Source of the DNA: Nocardioides albertanoniae
GTDB lineage: Bacteria > Actinomycetota > Actinomycetes > Propionibacteriales > Nocardioidaceae
Assembly: GCF_006716315.1 (NCBI RefSeq)
Contig: NZ_VFOV01000001.1
Coordinates: forward strand, 3,364,501 to 3,428,500
Length of the DNA: 64,000 bases
Reading direction: 5' to 3'
The notes under the pieces are model-generated. The model saw nothing but the letters and a program-made list of their open reading frames with translations, was not told where the DNA came from and searched no databases. The translations under genes and the position numbers were made by a program. Positions 1 through 8,325 of the stretch are shown piece after piece; position 1 is the first letter of the stretch; each line of letters begins with the position of its first letter.

Positions 1-1307
1 CCGGTCACCCCGAAGATCTCGGAGTGGTCGAGCAGGTCGGCGATCCACTCGTAGGTCAGGAAGTCTCGTTGCCGGGTGATGTCGAGATCACGCTGCAGGT
101 TGGAGAAGAGCCACTCCGAGACCCGCGGCACCGGGATCAGGTCGCGCTCCTGCGACGTCGGGTCGTCCATCCCGGTGAACAGGTCCCAGGCGATGTCTCG
201 ATAGGTCTGGAACCGCACCCGGCTCGGGAGCCGCGAGCTCTTGCGGTCCCAGGGCTGCCCGCAGACGTGCTTGAGGTGGACCGTGTAGCCGTCCCACTGG
301 GTGCGGGGCGCCACCTCGCCCTCCTCGAGGGAGGCGTAGAGCTGCTTGAGCACCATCGGGGTCGCGGGGAAGAACCCGCCGCCGCGCTCCATCTCGGCGG
401 CCAGGTCGGTCAGGCGCTCGTCTCCCCCACGCTCGGTCGCCAGCGCACGCACGTCGACCGGTGAGATCGGCTCGACACGAACGACGACGGCGGACTCGAC
501 CCCGAGATCCTCCAGCCGTGCCGGGCTGCGCAGCTGCTCGGCGAGCTCGTCGCGCTCGGTCTGCAGGTTGCGCTTGCTGATCACCACGAACCGGCCACCG
601 CGCCCCAGGGCCGAGCGCAGCTCGCTGAGGTCGGGGCGCGTCACGCCGTGCTCCTCGGCGCTGGAGGAGATCAGGTCGAAGTCGTCGATGACGATCGGCG
701 AGCGGTCCTCGCCGACCAGCTCGCCGTAGTCGACCGCGCCGTCTCGGAGGCTGATGTAGCGCACCTGCTCCTGCGCGGCCGTCCAGTCCCTGATCTCGAT
801 CGTCTTCCCCGACCCCGACGGACCGGTGAGGAAGAAGAGGTTCGACTCAGGATTCTCCAGCCACCGGCCGAGCGCGGCGAGGAGCGAGATCCTGGCACCG
901 TCGGTCACCAGTCCGCTCAGCGCCGTCACCCGGGCACGCGGGAAGGTGAGCCGCGAGCTGGTCGCCGACGCCGGAGCCGCGCTCGGCACCGCCTCCAGCA
1001 CAGGACCCGGCGGCTCGGCGCCCTGATCGCGCCATGCGTACGCCTTCCACCACTTCGCCTGCCAGATGTCGGTGTTCTTGCGGATCCACTCGCCACGGTC
1101 GGCCGGCTCGAGGGTGCGCGGCGCCGCGCCGCCGACCACACGGATGAGCTCGTCGAGCGGCATCAGCTTCGCCCCCGACGTACGCCGGTAGAAGGTGCTT
1201 CGGGCCATGGCGACGCCGGAGCCGCCGTCGGCCTTTCCGGTCACCTGCCGGACCCAGGCACGCAGCTCAGCGTTGAACTGCTCCGGTGAGAGAGCTACGT
1301 CGGTCAT
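1..1307 (-). CDS. HTH and P-loop ATPase (STAND/NACHT-like), 3-prime end outside window
   Basis: An open frame runs from an ATG at 1307 to the left edge without a stop, so the C-terminus (after about 435 residues) is missing. Residues 1-65 resemble an XRE-type helix-turn-helix module, with the run STFYRRTSGAKLMPLDELIR. A Walker A loop GPSGSGKT lies at 162-169. A Walker B strand IVIDDFD at 205-211 follows, then a sensor-like strand FVVISKRN. This is the layout of actinobacterial STAND ATPases, which use ATP-driven switching in signalling or conflict systems. The effector end is not visible, so the function stays open. It is divergent from two small membrane-protein genes, and the shared gap holds a short palindrome. 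I am confident in the ATPase call, not in any defence role. Confidence 0.75.
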   Translation of the reverse strand, partial: MTDVALSPEQFNAELRAWVRQVTGKADGGSGVAMARSTFYRRTSGAKLMPLDELIRVVGGAAPRTLEPADRGEWIRKNTDIWQAKWWKAYAWRDQGAEPPGPVLEAVPSAAPASATSSRLTFPRARVTALSGLVTDGARISLLAALGRWLENPESNLFFLTGPSGSGKTIEIRDWTAAQEQVRYISLRDGAVDYGELVGEDRSPIVIDDFDLISSSAEEHGVTRPDLSELRSALGRGGRFVVISKRNLQTERDELAEQLRSPARLEDLGVESAVVVRVEPISPVDVRALATERGGDERLTDLAAEMERGGGFFPATPMVLKQLYASLEEGEVAPRTQWDGYTVHLKHVCGQPWDRKSSRLPSRVRFQTYRDIAWDLFTGMDDPTSQERDLIPVPRVSEWLFSNLQRDLDITRQRDFLTYEWIADLLDHSEIFGVT

Positions 1308-1363
1308 TTCCCCTCGGCGGGTCCTCGAGAACGCGGGCTGCGAGTATCCCGCAGGCGTCCCAG

Positions 1364-1376
1364 TTCTGTCCCAGAA
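1364..1376. promoter_or_regulatory. Small palindrome in divergent promoter region
   Basis: TTCTG-TCC-CAGAA is a perfect 5-bp inverted repeat with a 3-bp spacer, and the word GTCCCAG occurs twice around it. It lies 57 bp upstream of the HTH-ATPase start and about 150 bp upstream of the small plus-strand gene. Its position suits an operator for the HTH protein, but a palindrome this short can arise by chance. The rest of 1308-1529 shows nothing else I can name. Confidence 0.25.
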
Positions 1377-1529
1377 ATGTCTCATCTCTCCGAGGTATGT
1401 CTTTACTTCGTCTCCACTCCCACCCGCCCTCTGGTGGGACGTCTCCGGCTTCCGCCACCGTTGAGGTGTCCCCACCAGGGACAGCGTCGGACCCACCTTC
1501 GGGACCTACCGCTCAAGGAGATGACGACC

Positions 1530-1685
1530 ATGAGGAACCACAAGTTCAGCATCGCCACCTTCGCCGTCACGCTGCTCGTCGTGTTCGGCTTCAACCAGCT
1601 GCTCAGCGCTGAGCCGCCTACGTGCCAGGCAGCCGCCGGCACCTCGTCCGTGTCCGTCGTGATCACGGAAGGAGCGCTGTCATGA
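1530..1685 (+). CDS. 51-aa small membrane or exported protein, unknown
   Basis: This very short gene starts at the ATG at 1530. A good ribosome-binding site (AAGGAG, 1515-1520) sits nine bases upstream, which is why I prefer it to the ATG at 1521 that touches the site. A charged N-terminus (MRNHK) is followed by one hydrophobic segment at residues 8-25 (IATFAVTLLVVFGF). The tail of about 25 residues has a single Cys. It could be a membrane anchor or an uncleaved signal peptide. Its stop overlaps the start of the next gene (ATGA), so the two are probably translated together. I recognise no family. Confidence 0.6.
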   Translation: MRNHKFSIATFAVTLLVVFGFNQLLSAEPPTCQAAAGTSSVSVVITEGALS

Positions 1686-2092
1686 CCGACCACACTCGCC
1701 CCGGCGACCACGTCCGCACCCATGGCGGCGTCCGTTCCGGCAAGCGCGGTGTCGTCGTCGCCACCGCGTCGGGCCGCAGCAAGGTCCGCTTCAGCGGCAG
1801 CAGCGGCGCCACCTGGGTGCGCAGTCGCAACCTGAGCCTGTCCGGCGGCAGCCAGCTCTCCTGGATCGTGCCGGTCAAGGCCGCGCTCGTCCTGTTCCTG
1901 ATCGTGCCAGTAGCCCGGTTCGTGGTCGTCTACCTGTGGACCCACGGCGGTCTGGACGGCTTCCCCACGGCGCTCGGGTCCCAGATGGGTCAGGCCGCGC
2001 TGGCCTGGGCCCACCTGGTCGTCAACGACCCGATCGGCGCCCTGCTCCACCTGGGGTTCCTCGGCCTGGTCTCCCGGCTGATGAACTGGTGA
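1682..2092 (+). CDS. 136-aa protein: SH3-like N-terminus plus two membrane segments
   Basis: The ATG at 1682 overlaps the stop of the 51-aa gene, and GGAAGGAG lies 8 bases upstream. Residues 6-50 are rich in G, R, K and V with a short-strand pattern (GDHVRTHGGVRSGKRGVVV), like a KOW or SH3 barrel. Two hydrophobic segments follow at about 59-85 and 100-130. I do not recognise the family. The pair is divergent from the HTH-ATPase and ends at a strong hairpin, so it may belong with that ATPase in one small module. That link rests on position only. A 273-residue frame on the other strand covers this region but has no comparable start signals. Confidence 0.68.
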   Translation: MTDHTRPGDHVRTHGGVRSGKRGVVVATASGRSKVRFSGSSGATWVRSRNLSLSGGSQLSWIVPVKAALVLFLIVPVARFVVVYLWTHGGLDGFPTALGSQMGQAALAWAHLVVNDPIGALLHLGFLGLVSRLMNW

Positions 2093-2141
2093 GAACCACG
2101 ATCTTCGAGGCGTACGCAGGGGGACGTCTCGGAGCAACGAC

Positions 2142-2171
2142 GAAGCCCGGTCCGCGCTCGGACCGGGCTTC
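2142..2171. terminator. Bidirectional hairpin terminator
   Basis: A perfect 13-bp stem (GAAGCCCGGTCCG and its complement) with a CGCT loop lies between the plus-strand membrane gene ending at 2092 and ispG ending on the minus strand at 2226. It can serve both convergent genes. There is no long T-run, as is usual in GC-rich actinobacteria. Confidence 0.8.
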
Positions 2172-2189
2172 CTGCGTCTGTGGCCACAA

Positions 2190-2219
2190 GATGTCGACCG
2201 AGCTACCTCGGTCAACATC
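2190..2219 (-). terminator. Hairpin after ispG, core ACCGAGCTACCTCGGT
   Basis: A 13-bp stem (12 paired) closes a CTAC loop, starting 7 bases after the ispG stop on the minus strand. The 16-base core ACCGAGCTACCTCGGT recurs exactly in the hairpin at 36213-36258. Confidence 0.7.
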
Positions 2220-2225
2220 CACATC

Positions 2226-3392
2226 TCACCCGCTGACGGAGACCTCGGCGCCGCCGCCCTCGACGGGATCCATGCCCTCGGCGATCTTCATCGCCTCCTC
2301 GATCAGCGTCTCGACGATGGCCGCCTCGGGGACGGTCTTGATGACCTCGCCCTTGACGAAGATCTGGCCCTTGCCGTTGCCGGAGGCGACACCGAGGTCG
2401 GCCTCGCGGGCCTCACCCGGTCCGTTGACCACGCAGCCCATGACGGCGACCCGCAGGGGCACCTCGAGGCCGTCGAGACCGGCGGTCACCTCGTCGGCGA
2501 GCTTGTAGACGTCGACCTGCGCGCGACCGCACGAGGGGCAGGAGACGATCTCGAGGCGGCGCGGACGGAGGTTGAGCGACTCCAGGATCTGCAGCCCGAC
2601 CTTGACCTCCTCGACCGGCGGCGCGCTCAGGGAGACCCTGATGGTGTCGCCGATGCCCTTGGACAGCAGCGACCCGAAGGCGACCGACGACTTGATCGTG
2701 CCCTGGAAGGCCGGGCCGGCCTCGGTGACACCGAGGTGGAGCGGCCAGTCGCCGGACTCGGCGAGCAGCTCGTAGGCACGCACCATCACGACCGGGTCGT
2801 TGTGCTTGACCGAGATCTTGAAGTCGTGGAAGCCGTGCTCCTCGAACAGGCTCGCCTCCCACATGGCCGACTCGACCAGCGCCTCGGGAGTGGCCTTGCC
2901 GTACTTCTCCAGCAGGCGCTTGTCGAGCGAGCCGGCGTTGACGCCGATCCGGATGCTCGTGCCGTGGTCCTTCGCCGCGGCGGCGATCTCCTTGACCTGG
3001 TCGTCGAACTTGCGGATGTTGCCCGGGTTGACCCGGACCGCCGCGCAGCCGGCCTCGATGGCGGCGAAGACGTACTTCGGCTGGAAGTGGATGTCGGCGA
3101 TCACCGGGATCTGCGACTTCTGCGCGATCACCGGGAGGGCCTCGGCGTCGTCGGTGCTCGGGCAGGCCACGCGCACGATGTCGCAGCCCGCCGCGGTCAG
3201 CTCGGCGATCTGCTGCAGCGTCGAGTTGACGTCGGAGGTGAGCGTGGTCGTCATCGACTGCACCGAGACGGGCGACTCGCTGCCGACGCCCACCGCCCCG
3301 ACCTTGATCTGGCGGGTCTTGCGACGGGGGGCGAGCACCGGGGCGGGAGCCTCCGGCATACCGAGGCTTGTCGGGGTGGGGATCGACGTCAT
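2226..3392 (-). CDS. ispG: 4-hydroxy-3-methylbut-2-en-1-yl diphosphate synthase (IspG/GcpE)
   Basis: IspG is the penultimate enzyme of the MEP isoprenoid pathway. It reductively opens methylerythritol cyclodiphosphate to HMBPP with a 4Fe-4S cluster. The 388-residue product has the actinobacterial N-terminus ([15 protein letters not shown]), a TIM-barrel half with VRVNPGNI, and the cluster ligands Cys285 and Cys288 (SCPSCGR) and Cys320 (GCVVNGPGE). I place the start at the ATG at 3392; a TTG three codons earlier is the alternative. It is the last gene of the operon dxr-rip1-ispG, 22 bases after rip1, the same order as in Mycobacterium tuberculosis. Two hairpins follow it. Confidence 0.97.
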   Translation of the reverse strand: MTSIPTPTSLGMPEAPAPVLAPRRKTRQIKVGAVGVGSESPVSVQSMTTTLTSDVNSTLQQIAELTAAGCDIVRVACPSTDDAEALPVIAQKSQIPVIADIHFQPKYVFAAIEAGCAAVRVNPGNIRKFDDQVKEIAAAAKDHGTSIRIGVNAGSLDKRLLEKYGKATPEALVESAMWEASLFEEHGFHDFKISVKHNDPVVMVRAYELLAESGDWPLHLGVTEAGPAFQGTIKSSVAFGSLLSKGIGDTIRVSLSAPPVEEVKVGLQILESLNLRPRRLEIVSCPSCGRAQVDVYKLADEVTAGLDGLEVPLRVAVMGCVVNGPGEAREADLGVASGNGKGQIFVKGEVIKTVPEAAIVETLIEEAMKIAEGMDPVEGGGAEVSVSG

Positions 3393-3414
3393 GTCTGCCA
3401 ATTCTACGCGGGGG

Positions 3415-4773
3415 TCAGGCCTGGAGATGAAGCGGGACGACGAGGTCGGCGACGATCAGGACAACACCCATCACCAGCAGCGCGGAGGCCACGACGTAGG
3501 CCACCGGCAGCAGCTTGGCGGGATCGGCATGACCCGGCTCGGGCCGCCGGAAGAGCCTCGCGAAGGCGCGGCGTACGCCCTCCCACAGCGCGGTGGCGAT
3601 GTGACCGCCGTCGAGCGGGAGCAGGGGCACGAAGTTGAAGATGCCGATGAAGAGGTTGAACCCGCCGACGAGGAAGGCGAAGCTCGAGACCTTCTCGGCG
3701 ACGTCGAGCCCCTCGTGGGAGGCGATCTCGCCGGCGATACGACCGCCGCCGACGATGCTGACGGGGCTGTCGGCCGAGCGCTCCTCGACACCGACGATCG
3801 CCAGGGCGACGTGCCAGACCTTGACCGGGAGGCGCAGCAGCGAGTGGACGGCGTTCTGCGCCATCTCCCCCATCTGCTGCAGGGCGTAGACCGGCCCCTC
3901 CTTCGTCGTCACCACGTGGGACTCGGGAGACATGCCGAAGAAGCCGACCTTCGCGGTCTCCGGGTCGGCGCTGGTGTCGTTGACGTCCTTGACCCGCTCC
4001 TGGACGACCGTGCTGGTCTGCAGCGTCTTCCGCTCCCCGTCACGCTCGATGACGATGGTCGCCGCGTCGTCCATGTTGTCGCGGATCAGCTTCTGGGCGA
4101 CCGACCACGAGGTCAGCTCGGTGCCGTTGAACGAGATCAGCTCGTCGCCAGGCTTCAGGCCGGCGTCGTGCGCCGGGGTGGGCTGGTCGTTCTTCGTGCA
4201 CTCGCGGCCCTGGTCCTCCCAGCTCAGCAGGCACTCCTGCAGGCTCGAGACGACCGGGTGACCTTCGTTGACGACGGGCTCACGGACGCCGTAGATGCCG
4301 AAGACGCCCCACAGCACGAAGAACGCGATCGCGAGGTTCACCGTCGGCCCGCCGGCCATCACGATGACCTTCTTCCACCAGGTCATCTTGTAGAAGAGCC
4401 GCGACTCGTCCTCGGGCCGGATCAGCTCCCACTCGGCCGAGCGCGCGTCGCTGATCAGCTGGGTGAACATCCCGGTGTTGGACTTGCGCACCTTCAGCGC
4501 GCCGTCCTCGGTGCGCTCGCCGAGCTGCTCGGCGCCGGGCGGCAGCATCCCGACGATCTTGACGTAGCCACCCAGCGGGATCGCCTTGAGCCCGTATTCG
4601 GTCTCGCCGACCTGCTTGGACCACACCGTCGGCCCGAAGCCGATGAAGTATTGCGTCACCTTCCCGCCGAACGCCTTCGCCGGGATCATGTGGCCCAGCT
4701 CGTGGAGCCCGATCGAGATCAGGATCGCGAGCACGAAGCCGATCACTGCCAGCGTGTAGAGCACGACACTCAC
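3415..4773 (-). CDS. rip1: Site-2 intramembrane metalloprotease, RseP/Rip1 family (M50)
   Basis: This membrane zinc protease makes the second cut in anti-sigma factors during envelope-stress signalling. The zinc motif HELGH is at residues 24-28 in the first membrane segment, and the third-ligand motif LDGGH is at 387-391. A PDZ domain lies between them ([21 protein letters not shown], roughly 215-290). The 452-residue length fits the family. The start is the GTG at 4773, preceded by GGAGG seven bases upstream; the frame is open further upstream but only within dxr. Position between dxr and ispG is conserved in actinobacteria. I cannot see its anti-sigma substrate in this window. Confidence 0.95.
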   Translation of the reverse strand: MSVVLYTLAVIGFVLAILISIGLHELGHMIPAKAFGGKVTQYFIGFGPTVWSKQVGETEYGLKAIPLGGYVKIVGMLPPGAEQLGERTEDGALKVRKSNTGMFTQLISDARSAEWELIRPEDESRLFYKMTWWKKVIVMAGGPTVNLAIAFFVLWGVFGIYGVREPVVNEGHPVVSSLQECLLSWEDQGRECTKNDQPTPAHDAGLKPGDELISFNGTELTSWSVAQKLIRDNMDDAATIVIERDGERKTLQTSTVVQERVKDVNDTSADPETAKVGFFGMSPESHVVTTKEGPVYALQQMGEMAQNAVHSLLRLPVKVWHVALAIVGVEERSADSPVSIVGGGRIAGEIASHEGLDVAEKVSSFAFLVGGFNLFIGIFNFVPLLPLDGGHIATALWEGVRRAFARLFRRPEPGHADPAKLLPVAYVVASALLVMGVVLIVADLVVPLHLQA

Positions 4774-4835
4774 GCCGCCACCTCCGTAGCGCAAGCGCCA
4801 GAATACGGACGCGCCGGCGTGAAGGGCGTGTGGTT

Positions 4836-4855
4836 CACTCGCTGACGCTCGTTCA
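4836..4855 (-). repeat. Copy 1 of the GAGCGTCAGCGAG word, at the dxr stop
   Basis: On the minus strand the word TGAACGAGCGTCAGCGAGTG starts with the dxr stop codon. A near-identical copy (17 of 20) lies just after the rnhB stop at 32684-32703. It belongs to the set of stop-associated repeated words in this window. Confidence 0.5.
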
Positions 4856-5962
4856 CGGGCGGGTCTCCAGGATGCGGGTGGCTTCCTCGCGCGCCCAGTC
4901 GTCGGCGGCGAGCACGTCCTCGATGGTGAGGGTGCTTTCAGAGCGTACGCCGCTATGGGCTGCCAGCACCTCCGCAATCGTGTCCACGATGCCGGGGAAC
5001 GGGATCCGGCCCTCGTGGAAGGCGTCCACGCAGATCTCGTTGGCCGCGTTGTAGACGGCCGGGTGAGTGCCTGCACGGGTGCCGGCCTCACGAGCCAGCC
5101 GCACCGCGGGAAAGGCATCGTCGTCGAGCGGCTCGAAGCGCCAGTCGGCGGCCTTGGTCCAGTCGATCGGCGTCTCCGCGTCCGGCACCCGCTCGGGCCA
5201 GGCCATCCCCATCGAGATCGGCACCAGCATCGTCGGCAGCCCGAGCTGGGCCACCACGGCACCGTCGGTGAACTCGACCATCGAGTGGATGTACTGCTGC
5301 GGGTGCACGACGACGTCGATGCGCTCGAAGGGTACGTCGAAGAGCAGGTGAGCCTCGATGACCTCGAGCCCCTTGTTGACCAGAGTGGCCGAGTTGGTCG
5401 TGATCACCCGGCCCATCGCGAAGTTGGGGTGCTTGAGCGCCTGCGCGGGGGTGACCTCGGCGAGCTCGGTGCGGGAGCGGCCGCGGAACGGGCCGCCGGA
5501 CGCGGTCAGCACCAGCTTGCGCACCTCGTTCGCCGAGCCCGCGCGCAGCGACTGCGCGATCGCGGAGTGCTCGGAGTCGACCGGCACGATCTGGCCCTCG
5601 CGCGCGACCCGCTTGACCAGCGGACCGCCGATGATCAGCGACTCCTTGTTGGCCAGCGCGAGCGTGTTGCCCGCCTCCAGCGCGGCCAGGGTCGGGCGGA
5701 GACCGACGGCGCCGGTGATCCCGTTGAGCACCACGTCGGCCGGCTGGGCGGCGGCCTCGGTCGAGGCCTCCTCCCCCAGCCCGGACAGCTTGGGGGCGAA
5801 CTCGGCCACCTGGGCCTCGAACAGCTCCTTGTTGGAGCCGCCCGCGGTCAGGGCAACGACTCGGAACCGGTCCGGGTTGGCCCGCACCAGGTCGAGCGCC
5901 TGGGTGCCGATGGACCCGGTCGAGCCGAGGATCACCACGTCGCGTGGTCGCTGATCGTTCAC
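4853..5962 (-). CDS. dxr: 1-deoxy-D-xylulose-5-phosphate reductoisomerase
   Basis: DXR converts DXP to methylerythritol phosphate with NADPH, the committed step of the MEP pathway. The NADPH loop GSTGSIG is at 13-19. NKESLIIGG, VDSEHSAI and NPCS-type metal and substrate segments follow in order, and the C-terminal AANE helix (YNAANEICVDAF) is present. I chose the GTG at 5962, which has GGGAGG eight bases upstream. The 369-residue length is short for the family: only about 20 residues separate the VAEF and DVVLNGITG segments, where E. coli DXR has about 44. It is first in the operon dxr-rip1-ispG, 79 bases before rip1. Confidence 0.95.
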   Translation of the reverse strand: MNDQRPRDVVILGSTGSIGTQALDLVRANPDRFRVVALTAGGSNKELFEAQVAEFAPKLSGLGEEASTEAAAQPADVVLNGITGAVGLRPTLAALEAGNTLALANKESLIIGGPLVKRVAREGQIVPVDSEHSAIAQSLRAGSANEVRKLVLTASGGPFRGRSRTELAEVTPAQALKHPNFAMGRVITTNSATLVNKGLEVIEAHLLFDVPFERIDVVVHPQQYIHSMVEFTDGAVVAQLGLPTMLVPISMGMAWPERVPDAETPIDWTKAADWRFEPLDDDAFPAVRLAREAGTRAGTHPAVYNAANEICVDAFHEGRIPFPGIVDTIAEVLAAHSGVRSESTLTIEDVLAADDWAREEATRILETRP

Positions 5963-6048
5963 CCGCCCATCCTCCCAGCAGAGGCTGAGAGGGCGCCAAG
6001 CGGTGGCCGCCCAGGGCCCCGAACTAGCACAGGGCTCTGAAATAGCAG

Positions 6049-6080
6049 CAGCCCCGGACTCCCCCACGGGTCCAGGGCTG
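6049..6080 (-). terminator. Probable terminator of the acyltransferase gene
   Basis: CAGCCC and GGAC pair with GTCC and GGGCTG around a 10-base loop with one mismatch. The hairpin lies 85 bases past the acyltransferase stop and 86 bases upstream of the dxr start. The surrounding 5963-6164 gap is AT-richer (GAAACGTTTTGCAACG) and probably also holds the dxr promoter, though no clear -35/-10 pair stands out. Confidence 0.5.
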
Positions 6081-6164
6081 TGCATGAAACGTTTTGCAAC
6101 GTCTGGTCACAATTAAGCCACAAAGTTGCACGAGATGGCAAACCCCGACGCGCTGACTTTCCAC

Positions 6165-8213
6165 TCAGACGAGCGGTCCGAGCATCGCCTCCAGTCGCGG
6201 CGTGACATGACGTACCCACGACTCGGTCAGGTGCGAGTCGTCGTAGTAGGTCACCTGGTCGCCGACGACCAGCGGGCAGCGGTCCTCGACGCACACGAAC
6301 CGCTGCGTGTCGACGTAGGTGGCCGAGGTGTCCTTGACTGCCTTCTCGGTCACCTCGTTGCTGCTGGACTCGCGGGACTCGTCGTCGCTGAGGCAGGAGC
6401 GCTGGAGCGCCTCGGGAGCGCTGAGGCAGTCGGCGGGGTTCTGATCGACGGAGGTCACGTCGCCGAGCACGACGACCTTGCGGGCGATCTCCTCGTAGTC
6501 CTTCACGGTGTCGCGGACGGCCTGCGACCACTGCTCGTCGCGGTCCATCCCGTCGTGCTCCTTGGGCATGAACAGCTGGCCTCGTGCCGTGGAGACGATG
6601 GCGTCGGGGGCGAGCCGCTCGAGCCGGTCGCTCGACCAGGTGCGGAACTCGTCGCACTCGGCCTGGGTCATCTTCTTGCCACGGTGCTGGACCGGATAGG
6701 GCGCGCAGCCGACCTTCACCACCGGCACCACCCGGAAGTCGCCGTCCTTGCCGAGCTCGTCGAACGCCGACAACCACATGCCGGCATGGGAGTCGCCCAC
6801 GACAGCGACCGTCTTCTTCGCGCTCTCCTCGCCCAAGACGCACTTCGGGCTGCGGGTCTCGCCGTAGTTGGCGTAGCAGTCGCCGTAGGACTTCTGCCAC
6901 CGGTCGGCGCTCAGCTCCTTGTCGATGACCGCTCCCGGGATCGGAGCACCCTTGTCGGCCATCTCCAGGGCAGATCGCAGCTCGCGCTGCACCCGGGGTG
7001 CTCCGTCGTCGTCGATGGCACCCTCGTCGGCACCGTCGGGCACGTCGTTGGTCTCGAACCACTTCTCCGCCTGCGCGGCACGCTCCTTCTCGGCGTACGC
7101 GGCGAAGCTGGTCGTCATCCAGCCGCTGCCGACGGCGAGCACCAGGGCGAGCGGCCACAGCACCAGGGAGCGCAGACCGTGGGAGAAGACCGGCACCTGC
7201 TTGCGCTGGAACGGCAGCTCGACGAAGCGATGGCTCAGGGCCGAGACGACCACGGCAGCAGCGACGGCGACGCTCATCTCCAGTGCGCCGTTGCCCAGGT
7301 GCAGCGCGTCGGGCAGGAGCACGACGAACGGCCAGTGCCACAGGTAGAGCGAGTAGGAGATGTCACCGACATACCTCAGCGGAGCTGCGGAGAGGAGCCG
7401 CGCGGTCGGTGCGTTCGCGCCGGAGGCCAGCAACGCGACCGTGCCGAGGGTGGGCACGAGCGCCTGCCAGCCGGGGAACGGGGTGGCATCGCTGAAGGCG
7501 AGGGTGGCGACGAGGATCGCCGCAATGCCGCCGAGCCCGGCGACGACGCTCGCCGCGCCCTTGAGGCGCCCACCCCAGCAGGCCAGCAGCGCGCCGGCAG
7601 CGAGCTCGTAGGCACGAGCCGGGGTGGAGAAGTAGGCCGAGGTCGGGTTCTCCCCGGTGGCGTAGACCGACCAGGCCAGGCTCGCGACCGCGATCGACGC
7701 GGCGACGATCGTGAAGCCCTTGCGGCCGAGCCGGGGCAGGAGCAGCAGCGCCAGCACCGGCCAGACCAGGTAGAACTGCTCCTCCACCGAGAGCGACCAG
7801 TAGTGCTGGAACGGCGAGGGCTCGCTGGGCTGGAAGTACTGCACCCCCTCGGCCGCGAAGTGCACGTTGGCCAGGAAGAACGCCGCCCAGGTGCCGTCGC
7901 CGGCGGCGTCGGTGAGCCGCGTGGTGGGCAGCTGCCAGACCGCGTAGGCCAGGACGACGAGGATCACCAGCGTCGCTGCCGGCAGGATGCGGCGGGCGCG
8001 ACGCGCGTAGAACTGCGAGATGCTGACGGTGCCGGTCTTGTCGGCCTCGCGCAGCAGCAGCGTGGTGATCAGGAAGCCGGAGAGCACGAAGAAGACGTCG
8101 ACCCCGACGAAGCCGCCGTCGGTGAACGGGACACCGGCGTGAGCAGCGACGACCAGACCGACGGCAACGGCCCGGAGACCTTGGACATCAGTCCGCCACT
8201 GCTTGGCTGACAT
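6165..8213 (-). CDS. Membrane acyltransferase with C-terminal SGNH domain (OafA/YrhL type)
   Basis: These proteins move acyl groups from the cytoplasm onto surface glycans such as peptidoglycan or polysaccharide. Residues 1-370 form an acyltransferase-3 domain of about ten membrane segments. It starts with the conserved RTDVQGLRAVAV and H25, and contains GVDVFFVLSGFLI, R70-R74 and SLSVEEQFYLVWP. The exported C-terminal half is an SGNH esterase-like domain with GDSH at 473-476 (Ser475) and the late motif DDSH at 658-661. The 682-residue length is typical. The ATG at 8213 has GAGGTG upstream. It stands alone between two hairpin-bearing gaps, so its glycan substrate cannot be read from its neighbours. 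Confidence 0.92.
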   Translation of the reverse strand: MSAKQWRTDVQGLRAVAVGLVVAAHAGVPFTDGGFVGVDVFFVLSGFLITTLLLREADKTGTVSISQFYARRARRILPAATLVILVVLAYAVWQLPTTRLTDAAGDGTWAAFFLANVHFAAEGVQYFQPSEPSPFQHYWSLSVEEQFYLVWPVLALLLLPRLGRKGFTIVAASIAVASLAWSVYATGENPTSAYFSTPARAYELAAGALLACWGGRLKGAASVVAGLGGIAAILVATLAFSDATPFPGWQALVPTLGTVALLASGANAPTARLLSAAPLRYVGDISYSLYLWHWPFVVLLPDALHLGNGALEMSVAVAAAVVVSALSHRFVELPFQRKQVPVFSHGLRSLVLWPLALVLAVGSGWMTTSFAAYAEKERAAQAEKWFETNDVPDGADEGAIDDDGAPRVQRELRSALEMADKGAPIPGAVIDKELSADRWQKSYGDCYANYGETRSPKCVLGEESAKKTVAVVGDSHAGMWLSAFDELGKDGDFRVVPVVKVGCAPYPVQHRGKKMTQAECDEFRTWSSDRLERLAPDAIVSTARGQLFMPKEHDGMDRDEQWSQAVRDTVKDYEEIARKVVVLGDVTSVDQNPADCLSAPEALQRSCLSDDESRESSSNEVTEKAVKDTSATYVDTQRFVCVEDRCPLVVGDQVTYYDDSHLTESWVRHVTPRLEAMLGPLV

Positions 8214-8325
8214 GTGGGGTGCACCTCATGTGGGGATCGAGACAACCTTCGCGGAGGGACGCGAATCGGCCCCTGATGCTGTCACGGACCCGGCCGCTCC
8301 AGCACATCGAGGTTCGGATGAGGAC

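Noticed and set aside
1403..2224. A 273-codon minus-strand frame over the two small membrane-protein genes
   Set aside because: The plus-strand pair has two good ribosome sites, an ATGA overlap and clear hydrophobic segments, while the minus frame has no start signal and is compositionally odd.
2800..4845. A 681-codon open frame on the plus strand
   Set aside because: It is opposite ispG and rip1, two unmistakable genes with conserved order.
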